A stretch of 64,000 nt of DNA from Roseiarcus sp963820795 (GCA_963820795.1 CAWGBJ010000007.1:62001-126000); one strand, 5' to 3'; shown: positions 18,236 through 27,393, numbered from the stretch's first letter. Numbers and translations: made by a program. Notes: generated by a model from the sequence alone, not told the origin.

Positions 18236-19715
18236 GGAGCATTCCGATCCGGGTCGGCGCGCTTGCGCCGGAAATCTCGATCAGGGTCTTTTCGAGAAGA
18301 TTTGCGGCGACGGTCATCCGATAGGCGGCGCTCGCGCGCTGATCGGTCAACGGCGAGAAGTCCGAAGCGAGAGCGGCAAGAGCGCCGCGCCAGCTCGACG
18401 GCTTTGCGAGATCGGCGCCGATCAGCGCCCGCTCGGCCGCGACGGCCCGCTTCGGCGTCGCCGCCATGCCGCCATAGGCGACGCGCGCGCCGACGATCCG
18501 CCGATCTTCGACATCGAGGCGCGCCGCCAGCATGACCGCCGAGATATCCTCGTCGATCCGCTTCGAGACTTTCAGGGCGCGATACTGTTGGCCGTCGGTC
18601 AGACGCGGCGCCTCGACCGAGAGGACGAATTCGCCCGGCGCACGGTCCTGCTTGCCGTAGGCGATGAAGAAATCCTCGAGCGGCAGGGTGCGGATGGCCG
18701 CGCCTTTGCGCAGGACGACGCGACCGCCGAGCGCGATGAGCGCCGGCGCAAGATCGCCGATCGGCGAGCCGTTGGCGATATTGCCGCCGACCGTGCCGCT
18801 CATCCGCACCTGAACCGAGCCGAACCGGCGCATCAGCTCGCCGAGGTCGGGATGGATCCCGGCAAGCAGCGGCCCGGCTTCCGCCAGCGTCGTAGTCGCG
18901 CCAAGGCTGAGCCCCCCGGCGCGCTCCTCGATCGCATCGAGGCCGACTGTTCCGCCGAGCCATATGATGCGCTTGAGGTCGCGTAAATGCTTGGTGATCC
19001 AGAGCCCGACATCGGTAGCGCCGGCGACGAGGGTTGCGTCGGGAAATCGCTCGTAGAGCGCGGCGAGCGAATCGAGGCTCGCGGGCGCGGCAAAGAAGCC
19101 GTCCTCATCGCCGACGAAGAGGTCGCGGTCGTCATCCGCAAGCGCCGCGAGCGCCGCGGCTCGTCCGTCGGCGGTCGCGGCGAACCGGTCGGTCGGCGCG
19201 CCGTTGCAGGTCGCGAGCGCCGCGGCGAGGATCGGCCGGTAGCCGGTACAGCGGCAAAGATTGCCGGCAAGCTGGTCGCAGAGGCTGGCCGCCGTCGCCG
19301 GGACGCCGGAATGATAGGCGGCGAAGAGGCTCATCACGATGCCCGGCGTGCAAAAGCCGCATTGGGAGCCATGGTAGTCGACCATCGCCTGCTGCAGCGG
19401 ATGCAGCGTTTGGCCCTCGGCGAGATCCTCGATCGTGATCAGCTCGGCGCCGTCGAGCTGGCCGAGCAGGAGAATGCAGGCGTTGACCGCCTCGTGCGCC
19501 AGCTTGCCGTGGCGGAGCCGCGCCAGCACCACCGTGCAGGCGCCGCAGTCGCCTTCGGCGCAGCCTTCTTTCGTCCCCTTGGCGCCTTCATCCTCGCGCA
19601 GCCAGTCAAGAACGGTCGCCCGCGGCGAAAACCGGTCGAGCGCGACTTCGCGCCCGCGAAAGCGGAAGCGCAGCGCGTGGCGGGTCTTCGCAGGCTTTTT
19701 CTGCAGGTTCATCAT
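18222..19715 (-). CDS. xdhA: xanthine dehydrogenase small subunit (2Fe-2S and FAD)
   Basis: A 497-aa XdhA. The N-terminal plant-type [2Fe-2S] domain has 'GCAEGDCGACTVV', the second [2Fe-2S] domain has 'CGFCTPGIVMS' and 'CRCTGYRPI', and a FAD-binding domain from about residue 200 includes 'LVAGATDVG' and 'GTVGGNIANGSPIGD', followed by the CO-dehydrogenase flavoprotein C-terminal domain. It passes electrons from the Moco site of XdhB to NAD. Arrangement and length match bacterial XdhA. First gene of the xdhAB operon. Confidence 0.92.
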
Positions 19716-19788
19716 CGCTCCTCAAAGCCGCGGGCATGATGGAGCTTTTGGGCGCGAAACGGAAGCACGAGAAAGTTGCGGGTGGCGC

Positions 19789-20190
19789 TCAACTTTTTGG
19801 CAGGGCCGCCGATATGTCGGTCGCGGCGAAGTCGCCGCCGACGAACAGCAGGGGACAGGCCCGCTCTTTCGCCAGCGCGTAAGCAAAGCAATCGCCGAAG
19901 TTGAGCGCCGCCCGATGAAGCCCCTTGCCCCAAGTCTCATATGTGTGGGCCGCGCGTCTTGCAAAAGCCTCGTTCACTTCGATCACTTGGGGCGCAATTG
20001 TCCGGAGCAACTCCTCCATCTGTCTTTGGCGGTTGCGCAGCCCCGAGACGATCAGCGTTTCGGTCAGCGTCCCCGCAGAGATCAGCACTGCATCCGCAGC
20101 AGTCAGGCAATCGCTACAGGAATCCGCGCTCGCCTCGTTCATCACGATCGCCATCAACGCCGACGTGTCGACGACAATCACTTGGGACAA
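19789..20190 (-). CDS. vapC: VapC-type PIN-domain toxin
   Basis: A 133-aa PIN ribonuclease. Acidic residues of the PIN fold are present: Asp in 'VVDTSAL' (8), Glu in 'TLTETLIV' (about 45), Asp in 'NFGDCFAYALA' (about 99) and the final 'FVGGDFAATDI'. In this rhizobial group the PIN ends with such a 'L.F.G.DF..TDI' segment. It follows the antitoxin gene by 13 bp. Likely cleaves tRNA or rRNA when free of antitoxin. Confidence 0.92.
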   Translation of the reverse strand: MSQVIVVDTSALMAIVMNEASADSCSDCLTAADAVLISAGTLTETLIVSGLRNRQRQMEELLRTIAPQVIEVNEAFARRAAHTYETWGKGLHRAALNFGDCFAYALAKERACPLLFVGGDFAATDISAALPKS

Positions 20191-20203
20191 TCACTTGGGA
20201 CAC

Positions 20204-20464
20204 TCATTTGGGCAGGCCCAACTCGTCATACAGAAAATCCTGACTGCGCGCCGCGTCCGGACCCGGGGTTGGCTCGCCGGTCCACGAGGCGCGAAGGCGG
20301 TCAAGGGAGGCCTTCCGCTCCTCCGGCGTGGCGCCTCTCGTCCCCACGGGCGCAATGCGGGCGACAGGCTGGCCGTGGCGAGTCAGCACGACCTCGTCGC
20401 CGGCTTCGGCGCGCCGCACGAGGTCGGCGAGATGCGCCTTCGCTTCGCTGATCGAAATTTTCAC
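20204..20464 (-). CDS. vapB: Phd/YefM-type antitoxin of the VapBC pair
   Basis: An 86-aa antitoxin. The N-terminal Phd/YefM DNA-binding fold reads 'ISEAKAHLADLVRRAEAGDE' and 'VVLTRHGQPVARIAP'; the C-terminal tail 'GPDAARSQDFLYDELGLPK' is the usual toxin-embracing region. First gene of the operon, with an inverted repeat 31 bp upstream that could be its autoregulatory operator. Confidence 0.92.
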   Translation of the reverse strand: MKISISEAKAHLADLVRRAEAGDEVVLTRHGQPVARIAPVGTRGATPEERKASLDRLRASWTGEPTPGPDAARSQDFLYDELGLPK

Positions 20465-20494
20465 GGTCGCCGGACCTTTGCTGAGCCCGGTCGA

Positions 20495-20519
20495 ATTTGG
20501 TCCATGTCTTGGTCCAAAT
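20495..20519. promoter_or_regulatory. inverted/direct repeat upstream of vapBC
   Basis: Outer arms ATTTGG and CCAAAT are inverted, and TTGGTCCA occurs twice in direct orientation within it. Located 31-55 bp before the vapB ATG and 17 bp from the thrS stop; probable antitoxin operator. Confidence 0.45.
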
Positions 20520-20535
20520 CAAGACGGAACCGCGC

Positions 20536-22510
20536 CTACGCCGCCCGCTCTTCCCGCAAGTCCGGCGGCACGGCCTCCTCGGCCAGCGCGGCGATGGCGT
20601 CGTCGGCGCCCATCGTCGTTTGCGCATTCGAGCCGAGGCGGCGGATCGATACGGTGTTCTCGCCCGCCTCCTTGCGGCCGACGGCGATGAGGACCGGCGC
20701 CTTGGCCAGCGAGTGCTCGCGCACCTTGTAGTTGATCTTTTCGTTGCGCAGATCCGTCTCGACCCTCAAGCCCGCCTTTTTCGCTCTGGCCGCAAAACGA
20801 GCCGCGAATTCGTCGGCGTCGCTGGTGATGGTGCAGACGACAATCTGCAGCGGCGCGAGCCAGAGCGGCAAATGGCCCGCGTGATGCTCCAGGAGAATCC
20901 CGATGAACCGCTCCATCGAGCCGCAGATGGCGCGGTGCACCATGACCGGCGTCGTCTTCTCGCTGTTCGCGGCGATGTAAAAGGCGCCGAAGCGCTCCGG
21001 CAGGTTGAAGTCGACCTGGGTGGTGCCGCATTGCCAATCGCGGCCGATCGCGTCGCGGAGCACGTATTCGAACTTCGGCCCGTAGAAAGCCCCCTCGCCG
21101 GGATTGAGGCTCGTCGTCACGACATTGCCGTGGCGCGCCTTGATCTCGTCGAGCACCCGGCTCATCACCGCTTCCGCGTGGTCCCACATGGCGTCGGTCG
21201 CCGACGCGCTTCTCGGGACGGGTGGACAGCTTGACCACGATCTTGTCGAAGCCGAAATCGCCGTAGACCGAGAGGATCAGCTCGTTGATCTTGTGGCACT
21301 CCTCGGCCAGCTGCTCCTCGGTGCAGAAGATATGCGCGTCGTCCTGAGTGAACGAGCGCACGCGCATGAGGCCGTGCAGCGCGCCGGAGGGCTCGTAGCG
21401 GTTGACCGCGCCGAATTCGGCCAAGCGGACCGGCAGCTCGCGGTAGCTGCGCAGGCCGTGCTTGAAGATCTGCACATGGCCGGGGCAGTTCATGGGCTTG
21501 AGCGCGTAGACGCGCTCGTCCTCTGTCTCGGCTTCATCGCCCGCCGGACGGCACATGAACATGCTTTCGCGATACCAGCCCCAATGGCCAGAAATCTCCC
21601 ACAAGCGCTTGTCGAGCACCTGCGGCGCGTTGACCTCCTCATAGTCGGCCGCGAGGCGCCGGCGCATGTAGGCGACCAGCGTTTGGAACAGCGTCCAGCC
21701 CTTCGGGTGCCAGAAGATTGAGCCTGGGCCCTCCTCCTGGAAATGGAAGAGGTCCATCTCGCGCGCGAGCTTGCGGTGGTCGCGCCGCTCCGCCTCCTCG
21801 AGCTGCTTGAGGTAGGCGTCGAGCTCCTCCTTCCTGGCGAAGGCGGTCGCGTAGATGCGCGAGAGCATCGGCTTCGTCGAGTCGCCGCGCCAGTAGGCCC
21901 CGGCGACCTTCATCAGCCTGAAGGCGTCGCCGACCTTGCCGGTCGAGGTCATGTGCGGGCCGCGGCAGAGATCGGTCCACTCGCCCTGGCGATAGAGCTT
22001 GACCTCCTCGTGCGGAGGGATGGCGTCGATGAGCTCGACCTTGAACGCCTCGCCCTTCTTTTCGAAGAAGCTCTTCGCCTCGTCGCGGGGGACGACGGTC
22101 TTCGTGAAGGGTCTATCGCGGGCGATGATCTCGCGCATGCGCTTCTCGATCGCTGGGAAATCCTCGGGCGTGAACGGCTCCTCCGGCCGGTAGAAGTCGT
22201 AGTAGAAGCCGTTCTCGATCACCGGGCCGATCGTCACCTGCGTGCCGGGCCACAGCGACTGCACCGCTTCGGCCAGCACGTGCGCAGCATCGTGGCGGAT
22301 GAGCGGAAGGGCGCGCGGGTCGTCGCGGGAAATGAATTCGAGCTTCGCGTTTTCGTCGACCGGGTCGGCGAGATCGACAAGGTCGCCGTCGCGGATCGCG
22401 GCGACGGCGCGCTTCGCCAGCGAGGGGGAGATGGATTTGGCGATGTCGAGGCCGGAAACGCCCGGTTCAAAGGCGCGCTCGGCGCCGTCGGGGAAGGTGA
22501 CGTGTATCAT
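20536..22510 (-). pseudogene. thrS: threonyl-tRNA synthetase, frameshifted
   Basis: Class II ThrRS that charges tRNA-Thr in the cytoplasm. ATG 22510 ('MIHVTFPDG') has GAGGAG 6 bp upstream. Order: TGS domain (1-65), editing domain with 'HDAAH', catalytic core with 'YRELPVRLAEFGAVNRYEPS' and 'RSFTQDDAHIFC', then the anticodon-binding domain ending near 'LREERAA'. The frame breaks at 21196-21199, where four bases (GACC on the coding strand) stand where three are expected between 'RPEKRVG' and 'DAMWDHAEAVMSRV'. Removing one base restores a 657-aa enzyme of normal size. As thrS is normally essential and no second copy is seen here, an error in the sequence is the likeliest explanation. Confidence 0.9.
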
Positions 22511-22636
22511 CCGGCTCCTCGTGCTCACTCGCCGAAACCAATCGGCGTAAGCGATGGCGCACTTCTATAGTGGCGGCGCCAGCCGGGTGCAATGGCTGAC
22601 TCTCTCTCTCGCGGGCGAAGGGGTAGACTGCCTTCG

Positions 22637-22933
22637 ATGACGGAAGAGAGGCTCGTTCGCCGCGTTCTGGTCGAAGGCTTCGTCCAGGGCGTCGGCTATC
22701 GCGACTTCGCGCGCCGCGCGGCGCTCAGGCTCGGCGTCTCGGGCTGGGTGCGGAACCGCGCCGATGGAACGGTCGAGGCGCTGATCGAGGGCCAGCCGGT
22801 CGCGGTCGAGGCGATGCTCGCCGAGATGCGGCGCGGACCGCGCGGGGCCGAGGTCACCAGCCTCAGGCTCGTGGATCCGGGCCCGGCGATCGACCTGCAG
22901 AGCGGGTCGTTCCTCATTCGCCCGACCTCCTGA
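22637..22933 (+). CDS. acyP: acylphosphatase
   Basis: A 98-aa acylphosphatase that hydrolyses acyl phosphates such as 1,3-bisphosphoglycerate. The signature 'RVLVEGFVQGVGYRDFARR' contains the catalytic Arg (in GYRDF) and 'GWVRNRADGTVEALIEG' supplies the catalytic Asn. ATG 22637 gives the family's usual N-terminus; an in-frame upstream start would add an unconserved Ser/Arg leader. Divergent from thrS. Confidence 0.93.
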   Translation: MTEERLVRRVLVEGFVQGVGYRDFARRAALRLGVSGWVRNRADGTVEALIEGQPVAVEAMLAEMRRGPRGAEVTSLRLVDPGPAIDLQSGSFLIRPTS

Positions 22934-23562
22934 GCGGATCGCTTCAGCCATCCCAACGAAGGCGCGGTTCAACTGAAAAGTCTCCACAAGGGGCGCCGGA
23001 GCGAATGACCGGGTGACGAAAATCTTGCCGATCCCTTGCCCGCTGGCTGGTTCCGGCGCGTCACGGAAAACGAAGCCATTCCGCCTGTTACTCCCTGCCA
23101 ACAGGCGAAGCGCTGCCGCCGCTGCTCCGGCGATTGCACAAATCCGTTGTTTTTCATTCCGTTGAGCGAATGTGCTCATGCGGAAGGGAAAGACGGAACA
23201 GGAAGACTGTTGTCCCTGCTGAGCCAATGAACAGGAGATAGCTGGGAGGAGAGCGGGAAGCGGAAAACCGACTTCATGGGCCCGGCGCTGAGAGCGCGAC
23301 CGTCAAGAATTTCTAAACGAAACCCCCCGGAGGCGGCTTCGCCGCGCGTTTTAACTTTTTGATTGAGGATATCGCCATATCTGATTGATTTTACGAATAC
23401 AATGAGAGCCCACCGGCTTTATTCCGAGGGTCCAGCCATCTCCGGGTCATCGCCGGGCTGTGACGCAGGGACGGCGATGACGGATCCCGACCCGGGATGG
23501 GTCACCCGCTCGGCGCCCGCGCTAGCGACGCCTGTGCTTTCCCGAAAGCCGCCCGCCGGCGC
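22934..23562. other. 629-bp gap without a recognised gene
   Basis: I see no convincing coding frame. A small hairpin GCGGC-TTC-GCCGC at 23333-23345 followed by GCGTTTTAACTTTTT (to 23360) could be a weak Rho-independent terminator for + strand transcription, but it is about 400 bp past acyP. Around 23360-23410 the sequence is unusually AT-rich. Confidence 0.4.
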
Positions 23563-23748
23563 TCACTCGCGCTTCCGCTCCGGCTTGCGGCTCCGCGACG
23601 GCTTCGTTGGGTGCGCGGGCGCGCCCGCCGAGGTGTGCGTCGATGCGGGCGGGTCGCTCGCCGGAAAGGATTCCTCGATCGCCTCGTCGAGCTCGCGGTC
23701 GGCCTCCGCACGCGTCTCGCGCCGCGGCCTTTTCGATGGCTCTTTCAT
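23563..23748 (-). CDS. conserved small alphaproteobacterial protein ('ESFPASDPPA' family)
   Basis: A 61-aa acidic/basic protein with the core 'ELDEAIEESFPASDPPAST', a motif I recognise from many small uncharacterised alphaproteobacterial proteins. It is flanked by an Arg/Lys-rich N-terminus and a Lys/Arg C-terminus; no domain or membrane segment. It is too short for confident functional inference. Function unknown. Confidence 0.7.
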   Translation of the reverse strand: MKEPSKRPRRETRAEADRELDEAIEESFPASDPPASTHTSAGAPAHPTKPSRSRKPERKRE

Positions 23749-23873
23749 GCTCGAGTCCTCCGGCGAGTCACGGGAGCGCTGGCCTCGACCGCACTCACCG
23801 CGAGTTTGCCGGATTCTACGCGGCGAGGGAAGCGGAAGTTAGGCCGCCCGCGGAGCGAGCGAGGCCGCCGCTT

Positions 23874-24452
23874 TCATACCGCGCGCCGGCCGCCGCTTGA
23901 CGCCGGAGGCAGCGGAGCGGGCCGCCAGGGCGCTCCCCCCTTCGCCCCGGAATCGGAGGAGCCGACCAGCCAGCGCATGAGCGCGCTCTGCTGCACGGCA
24001 GGCAAGGTTTCCGCCCAGCCGTCGAGCCCGAAGACATGACCGGCTTGCTTCATCATGAGATAGACGACCAGGCCAGCATAGACGAGATGAAAATCGATCA
24101 GGAAGCTGTTGACGTTCTCGACATAGGGAAAGTCCAGGTGCGCGGTCCAATAGAGCATGAGCAGCAGGATCGCGAACGGGCCGCTCAGGCGCACGAAAAG
24201 CCCGAAGACCAGCGACAGACCGATGAGCAGATGCCCGTACTCGACCAGGAAGGTGAGCGGGCCGGCGATCGCCGGCGCGGCCATCGGCGCGTAAAGGTCA
24301 TGGAAGGTCTTGGTGTGGCTGAGGAACCCGGGCACGAACTGGCTGTCGCCGAAATGATGGATGCCCGCCCAGAGGAATGTCCAGCCGATCGAGAAACGGA
24401 AGAAGACGATCAGGAAATTCTCGAGGCTAGAATTCAATTCGTCCTCGGTCAT
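23874..24452 (-). CDS. DoxX/DoxD family membrane protein
   Basis: A 192-aa inner-membrane protein with four predicted helices, including 'FLIVFFRFSIGWTFLWAGIHH', 'LTFLVEYGHLLIGLSLVFGLF', 'AILLLMLYWTAHL' and 'IDFHLVYAGLVVYLMM'. DoxX-type features are 'FRFSIGWTFLWAGIHHF' and 'E.GHLLIGLSL'. ATG 24452 is chosen because GGAGGAG lies 6 bp upstream; an in-frame Met 7 codons earlier has no such site. DoxX proteins are linked to thiosulfate:quinone oxidoreductase subunits or to redox stress complexes; the specific role is open. Confidence 0.82.
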   Translation of the reverse strand: MTEDELNSSLENFLIVFFRFSIGWTFLWAGIHHFGDSQFVPGFLSHTKTFHDLYAPMAAPAIAGPLTFLVEYGHLLIGLSLVFGLFVRLSGPFAILLLMLYWTAHLDFPYVENVNSFLIDFHLVYAGLVVYLMMKQAGHVFGLDGWAETLPAVQQSALMRWLVGSSDSGAKGGAPWRPAPLPPASSGGRRAV

Positions 24453-24744
24453 GGCTTTCTCCTCCCGATTCATCTTGCGGTCTCGGCGCGGACATTCCGA
24501 CGCTCGCTTGGCTTAATCGCCCGTCGCTACGCTGCGGCCGATTCAACGGCCGCGCAATGCGGCATATCGTCTCCTGCCGCCGTCAGCCGGCGCAGCGGCG
24601 TTTGCGCGGCTCTTTCTTGCCGGCCGGGAGGCGCCCGCCCGGTCGCCCGGCAAGAACATGCCAGGGACCGATGGGCAGGCGCGGCGGTCGCGCGCCGGTC
24701 GGCGTCAGGGGCTCCAATCATTCGTCGGGAGCACGGCAGCCCCG

Positions 24745-24788
24745 TTGCGTACGCAAAATATTGCGCACGGCGAGCTTTGAGCTATATT
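24745..24788 (+). promoter_or_regulatory. promoter and palindromic operator upstream of hicAB
   Basis: A perfect 12-bp palindrome TTGCGTACGCAA (24745-24756) is followed by a -35-like TTGCGC (24761) and, 16 bp later, TATATT (24783) as -10. Placement 20 bp before hicA fits an autoregulated toxin-antitoxin promoter. The rest of 24453-24744 shows no gene. Confidence 0.55.
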
Positions 24789-24808
24789 GTCGTAGACGGG
24801 GCGACTTC

Positions 24809-24997
24809 GTGGGCCGGATCGAAACCAACGCGCGGAAGATCGTCTTGCGCCTGAAGACCGAGGATTGGACTAGCGTTGGCGGTGGGAGCCATCACCGCTT
24901 CGTCCATACGGACCGTCCGGAGATGATGATTGTCGTCCCGCGACACCGCGAACTGTCCCCCGGCGTGGCGCGGTCGATCGCCAAGGCGGCGGGCTGA
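24809..24997 (+). CDS. hicA: HicA-family mRNA interferase toxin
   Basis: A 62-aa HicA toxin starting at GTG 24809. The dsRBD-like fold is seen in 'NARKIVLRLKTEDW' and the catalytic His region in 'VGGGSHHRFVHTD', ending 'HRELSPGVARSIAKAAG', the usual HicA C-terminus. It cleaves mRNA in ribosome-independent fashion. The antitoxin follows 23 bp downstream. Confidence 0.9.
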   Translation: MGRIETNARKIVLRLKTEDWTSVGGGSHHRFVHTDRPEMMIVVPRHRELSPGVARSIAKAAG

Positions 24998-25020
24998 TTG
25001 TGACGATAGGAGCCGCGGCG

Positions 25021-25905
25021 ATGACCCATTATGTCGGCGTTCTCGACGGCAGCGGCGCGGTCTGGGGCGTACGCGTTCCCGATATTCCGGGTTGTGTCGG
25101 CGGCGGCGAAACGCCTAAAGCGGCGATCGCGGATGCAGCTGAGGCGCTGCGCGACGTCGCCGCGCACCGGCGGGACGGCGGTTTCGCCCTGCCCCGGCCC
25201 TCGTCCCTGACCGAGATCATCGCCTCGGGCGAGATCGGCGAGGTTGAAAGCGCGGTCATGATGCCGCTCCTCATAAACTCCGGCCGGACGGTTCGCGCCA
25301 ACGTCAGCCTCGACGCCGCCCTGCTCGACGCGATCGACGCCGCCGCGAAAGCGCGGGGCCTCAGCCGCTCGGCGTTCCTGGCAAGCGCGGCGCGGGAGAA
25401 GATCATCGCGGAAGGGGAAGGCGGCGAATGGACGCGCCGAACGTCGCCGCTTATGCTTGCGGCATGCCCGCGAAGAGCCCGCTCTATGATCGCGATTTCT
25501 TTGCCTGGAGCCGCGAGCAGGCGGAACTCCTGCGCGCGGGAAAGCTGGCTGAGGCCGACATCGAGCATATTGCCGAGGAAATCGACAGCATGGGGAGGAG
25601 CGGAGAAGCGCGAACTGATCAGCCGCTTGAGCGTTCTCCTGCTTCACCTTCTCAAATGGCGATACCAGCCGGAAAAGCAAAGTCCCAGCTGGGAGGCGAG
25701 CATCCGCGTCCAGCGCAATCGCCTCGCCGATCACCTCGACGACAATCCGAGCCTCAGGCCCCTCCTGCCCCAGGCGCTCGCCTCGGCCTATCGCGACGCG
25801 GCGCTGGAGGCGGTTGTGGAGACGGGGCTGGCGGGCTCGACCTTTCCCCGCGGGTGTCCGTGGACGGTCGAGCAAGTCCTAGATGCCGGGTTCTGGCCGG
25901 TGTGA
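25021..25905 (+). CDS. hicB: HicB-family antitoxin, without a nearby stop codon
   Basis: The recognisable antitoxin spans about residues 1-133 from ATG 25021 (AGGAG upstream). The N-terminal partial RNase H-like fold reads 'GVRVPDIPGCVGGGETPKAAI', and the C-terminal ribbon-helix-helix reads 'VRANVSLDAALLDAIDAAAKARGLSRSAFL' to 'REKIIAEG'. No stop follows: the frame stays open through the start of the DUF29 gene and, because of that gene's own indel, ends at 25905 with the DUF29 C-terminus. The antitoxin proper should end near 25425; a lost stop or an error is likely. Confidence 0.8.
   Translation: MTHYVGVLDGSGAVWGVRVPDIPGCVGGGETPKAAIADAAEALRDVAAHRRDGGFALPRPSSLTEIIASGEIGEVESAVMMPLLINSGRTVRANVSLDAALLDAIDAAAKARGLSRSAFLASAAREKIIAEGEGGEWTRRTSPLMLAACPRRARSMIAISLPGAASRRNSCARESWLRPTSSILPRKSTAWGGAEKRELISRLSVLLLHLLKWRYQPEKQSPSWEASIRVQRNRLADHLDDNPSLRPLLPQALASAYRDAALEAVVETGLAGSTFPRGCPWTVEQVLDAGFWPV
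25428..25905 (+). pseudogene. DUF29 family protein, copy 1, frameshifted
   Basis: A DUF29 protein of unknown function, 158 aa when repaired. The 5' half reads 'MPAKSPLYDRDFFAWSREQA' and 'EADIEHIAEEIDSMGR' in one frame; the 3' half 'EKRELISRLSVLLLHLLKWR' and 'HLDDNPSLRPLLPQALASAY' to 'CPWTVEQVLDAGFWPV' is in the next. One extra G in AGCGGAGAAG (about 25601) causes the shift. ATG 25428 follows an AAGGGGAAGG purine tract, and the 12-residue leader before 'MxAKSPLY' also exists in copy 2 at 27871, supporting that start. Confidence 0.82.
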
Positions 25906-25967
25906 GGCGGAGCGCTTTCCAGGTTCGGCCTGGTTCTTCTTTCCTCAAAAAAAGCCGACACGAACCG

Positions 25968-26643
25968 CTAGTCAGCGAACAATATCGCAGGCGGTTGGCC
26001 GGCTGGGTGCGCATGGTCGAAGACCACCCATGCATGGTGGTGTTGCGAGATGTTGGTCTCTTCCCCCATGTTGAACCAATAAATTCGCTGGGTCAGGGCG
26101 ACGACTGCGGCAAACGGACCGGCCGACATCAGGGCGGACGCCCGCTTTCCAGCAATCCACTGGAACCTCACCAATAGCGCCAACTGCCCCTGTACGCTCT
26201 CGGTCAAGCGTAGCGCGTGTTCGACAAAGCGAAGCATCGCCATGGGGGACTTCTCTTTGCCTTTGAGCGACCTGACGTCGCCATAGGGCGGGTTCGTGAC
26301 GATGGCCCGGCAGCCCTCGGGGACAGTCTGGCAGGACAGGAAGTCGACCCCAGGCGTTCCAAAGCCGTGATCGGCGATATCCGTGGACGTTACGTCGTAA
26401 CCGCGCCGCTGCATCACGGTCGTGATTGCGCCGGCGCCGCAACACGGTTCCCAGAACTCGCCCCCGGAACTGAACATGACGAAGAAGCGCCTCAGTGACC
26501 CAGTCCGGAGTTGCGTAGAAGTCGCCGACTTTGCGATCGTAGCCGGAGATGTGGATAGGGCGGGAGAAGCCGGCCCGCGGCGCCCGGGCGGCTTTGGCCG
26601 GCTCCGTCCCGGCTGCTTCGCCTTGGGCGAAGAGATCACGCAC
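25968..26643 (-). pseudogene. DNA amino-methyltransferase (NPPY type), frameshifted
   Basis: Repaired length 224 aa. The first 57 or so residues ('GYDRKVGDFYATPDWVTEAL', 'RHVQF') lie in one frame; then motif I 'EPCCGAGAITTVM' and catalytic 'VTNPPYGDV' lie in the next. A run of five Gs (CCCCC on the + strand at 26461-26465) where four are expected accounts for it ('QFRGEFWEPCC' after repair). The NPPY motif indicates N6-adenine or N4-cytosine methylation. Small size, no recognition domain and the coupled upstream gene recall phage- or element-borne orphan methylases. It overlaps the upstream gene by 8 bp. Confidence 0.75.
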
Positions 26644-26977
26644 GCCTCGCGAACCCGTTCTGCTTCTTCAGCCTCTTCACCCGATGCTTCTGGTAGTCAA
26701 AGACGGCTGCCGCAAAAGGATTTTGTCGATGCACCCGGACATGGGTCAGAGAGAGCATTATGACGTTTTCCGTTTCGTTCGGCAGGATACGGCAGACGAC
26801 GCCTCCCTCGTCCCCGGCATAGTAGACTTCCGACACGATTTGCCGGGGCTCAACGGCCTTGGCGATCCCTTTCGACCGCAACAGCGCCACCGCCTCTGGC
26901 GTCAATTCAACTTCGAACGGCAGCGACGCCTTGAGCGCCGCCATGAGTTGGCGGGTCTTCTCCTGCTTGTCGAGCAT
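26636..26977 (-). CDS. hypothetical protein coupled to the orphan methyltransferase
   Basis: A 113-aa protein from ATG 26977 with a GGGGAA purine site close upstream; a TTG start at 27019 would add a basic leader. It reads as a compact two-part fold: helical 'KTRQLMAALKASLPFEVELTPEAV' then strands 'VYYAGDEGGVVCRIL' and 'NVIMLSLTHVRVHRQNP', ending in a basic helix. I do not recognise the family. Its stop overlaps the methyltransferase start, so the two are expressed together. Confidence 0.6.
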   Translation of the reverse strand: MLDKQEKTRQLMAALKASLPFEVELTPEAVALLRSKGIAKAVEPRQIVSEVYYAGDEGGVVCRILPNETENVIMLSLTHVRVHRQNPFAAAVFDYQKHRVKRLKKQNGFARRA

Positions 26978-27117
26978 GACTTCCCCCGACCGTCGCCGAG
27001 TGCGATTCGCTTTCGCCAACTCTAAACGTTAGGGAATGGCTCAACCAAGCCCACTGCGAGAAACCTTCGCACAGGAAAATGTCTCCGACCCATGACTCGT
27101 CGGCGAGAGCCCGGCGT

Positions 27118-27204
27118 TGCGGATATAATATTTGCTTTCGTTGCTATCTATTATGCAATAAACAAAGAATAGTAATTTGCCGGATTTTTTACTGTTCCTT
27201 CGAT
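27118..27204. other. AT-rich patch next to an mfd 3'-end remnant
   Basis: A short low-GC stretch, including TATTATGCAATAAAC, that differs sharply from the surrounding GC-rich DNA and abuts remnant A. No gene or clear hairpin seen. Could be the edge of an inserted segment. Confidence 0.4.
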
Positions 27205-27340
27205 TACCCGTTCTTCCCCCGAGCTTCGCAATCTCGCGCATAACGCGCTCTCGGGCCGGTCGGCGAGCTTTTCGAAATCTTCGGCGACGACAATGCGCAT
27301 GCCGCGGCGGACGCAGGCGAGGGAGCCTTGGGCGGTGAGG
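27205..27340 (-). pseudogene. decayed copy of the mfd 3' end (remnant A)
   Basis: On the minus strand this encodes, with frame breaks, 'AQGSLACVRRGMRIVVAEDF' and 'MREIAKLGG', matching the end of the resident Mfd ('RVRPDMRIVVADDFDRLEDR', 'KIMREIAKLAGKKG') at 30833 onwards. It even retains a GGGTAA terminus. It shares the variant 'AQGSLA.VR' with remnant B but not with the resident gene. Confidence 0.7.
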
Positions 27341-27393
27341 ACCCGGTTCGATCGGCCCCAGACGGGGTTGCGGCCCATCGAAGCGGCGATCGC

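Noticed and set aside
21190..21206. Programmed frameshifting in thrS
   Set aside because: No slippery heptamer or following hairpin is evident and thrS is not known to be recoded; a base error is simpler.
25021..25905. A genuine HicB-DUF29 fusion protein
   Set aside because: The middle of the frame reads the first half of DUF29 out of frame, so the join is produced by an indel rather than a domain fusion.
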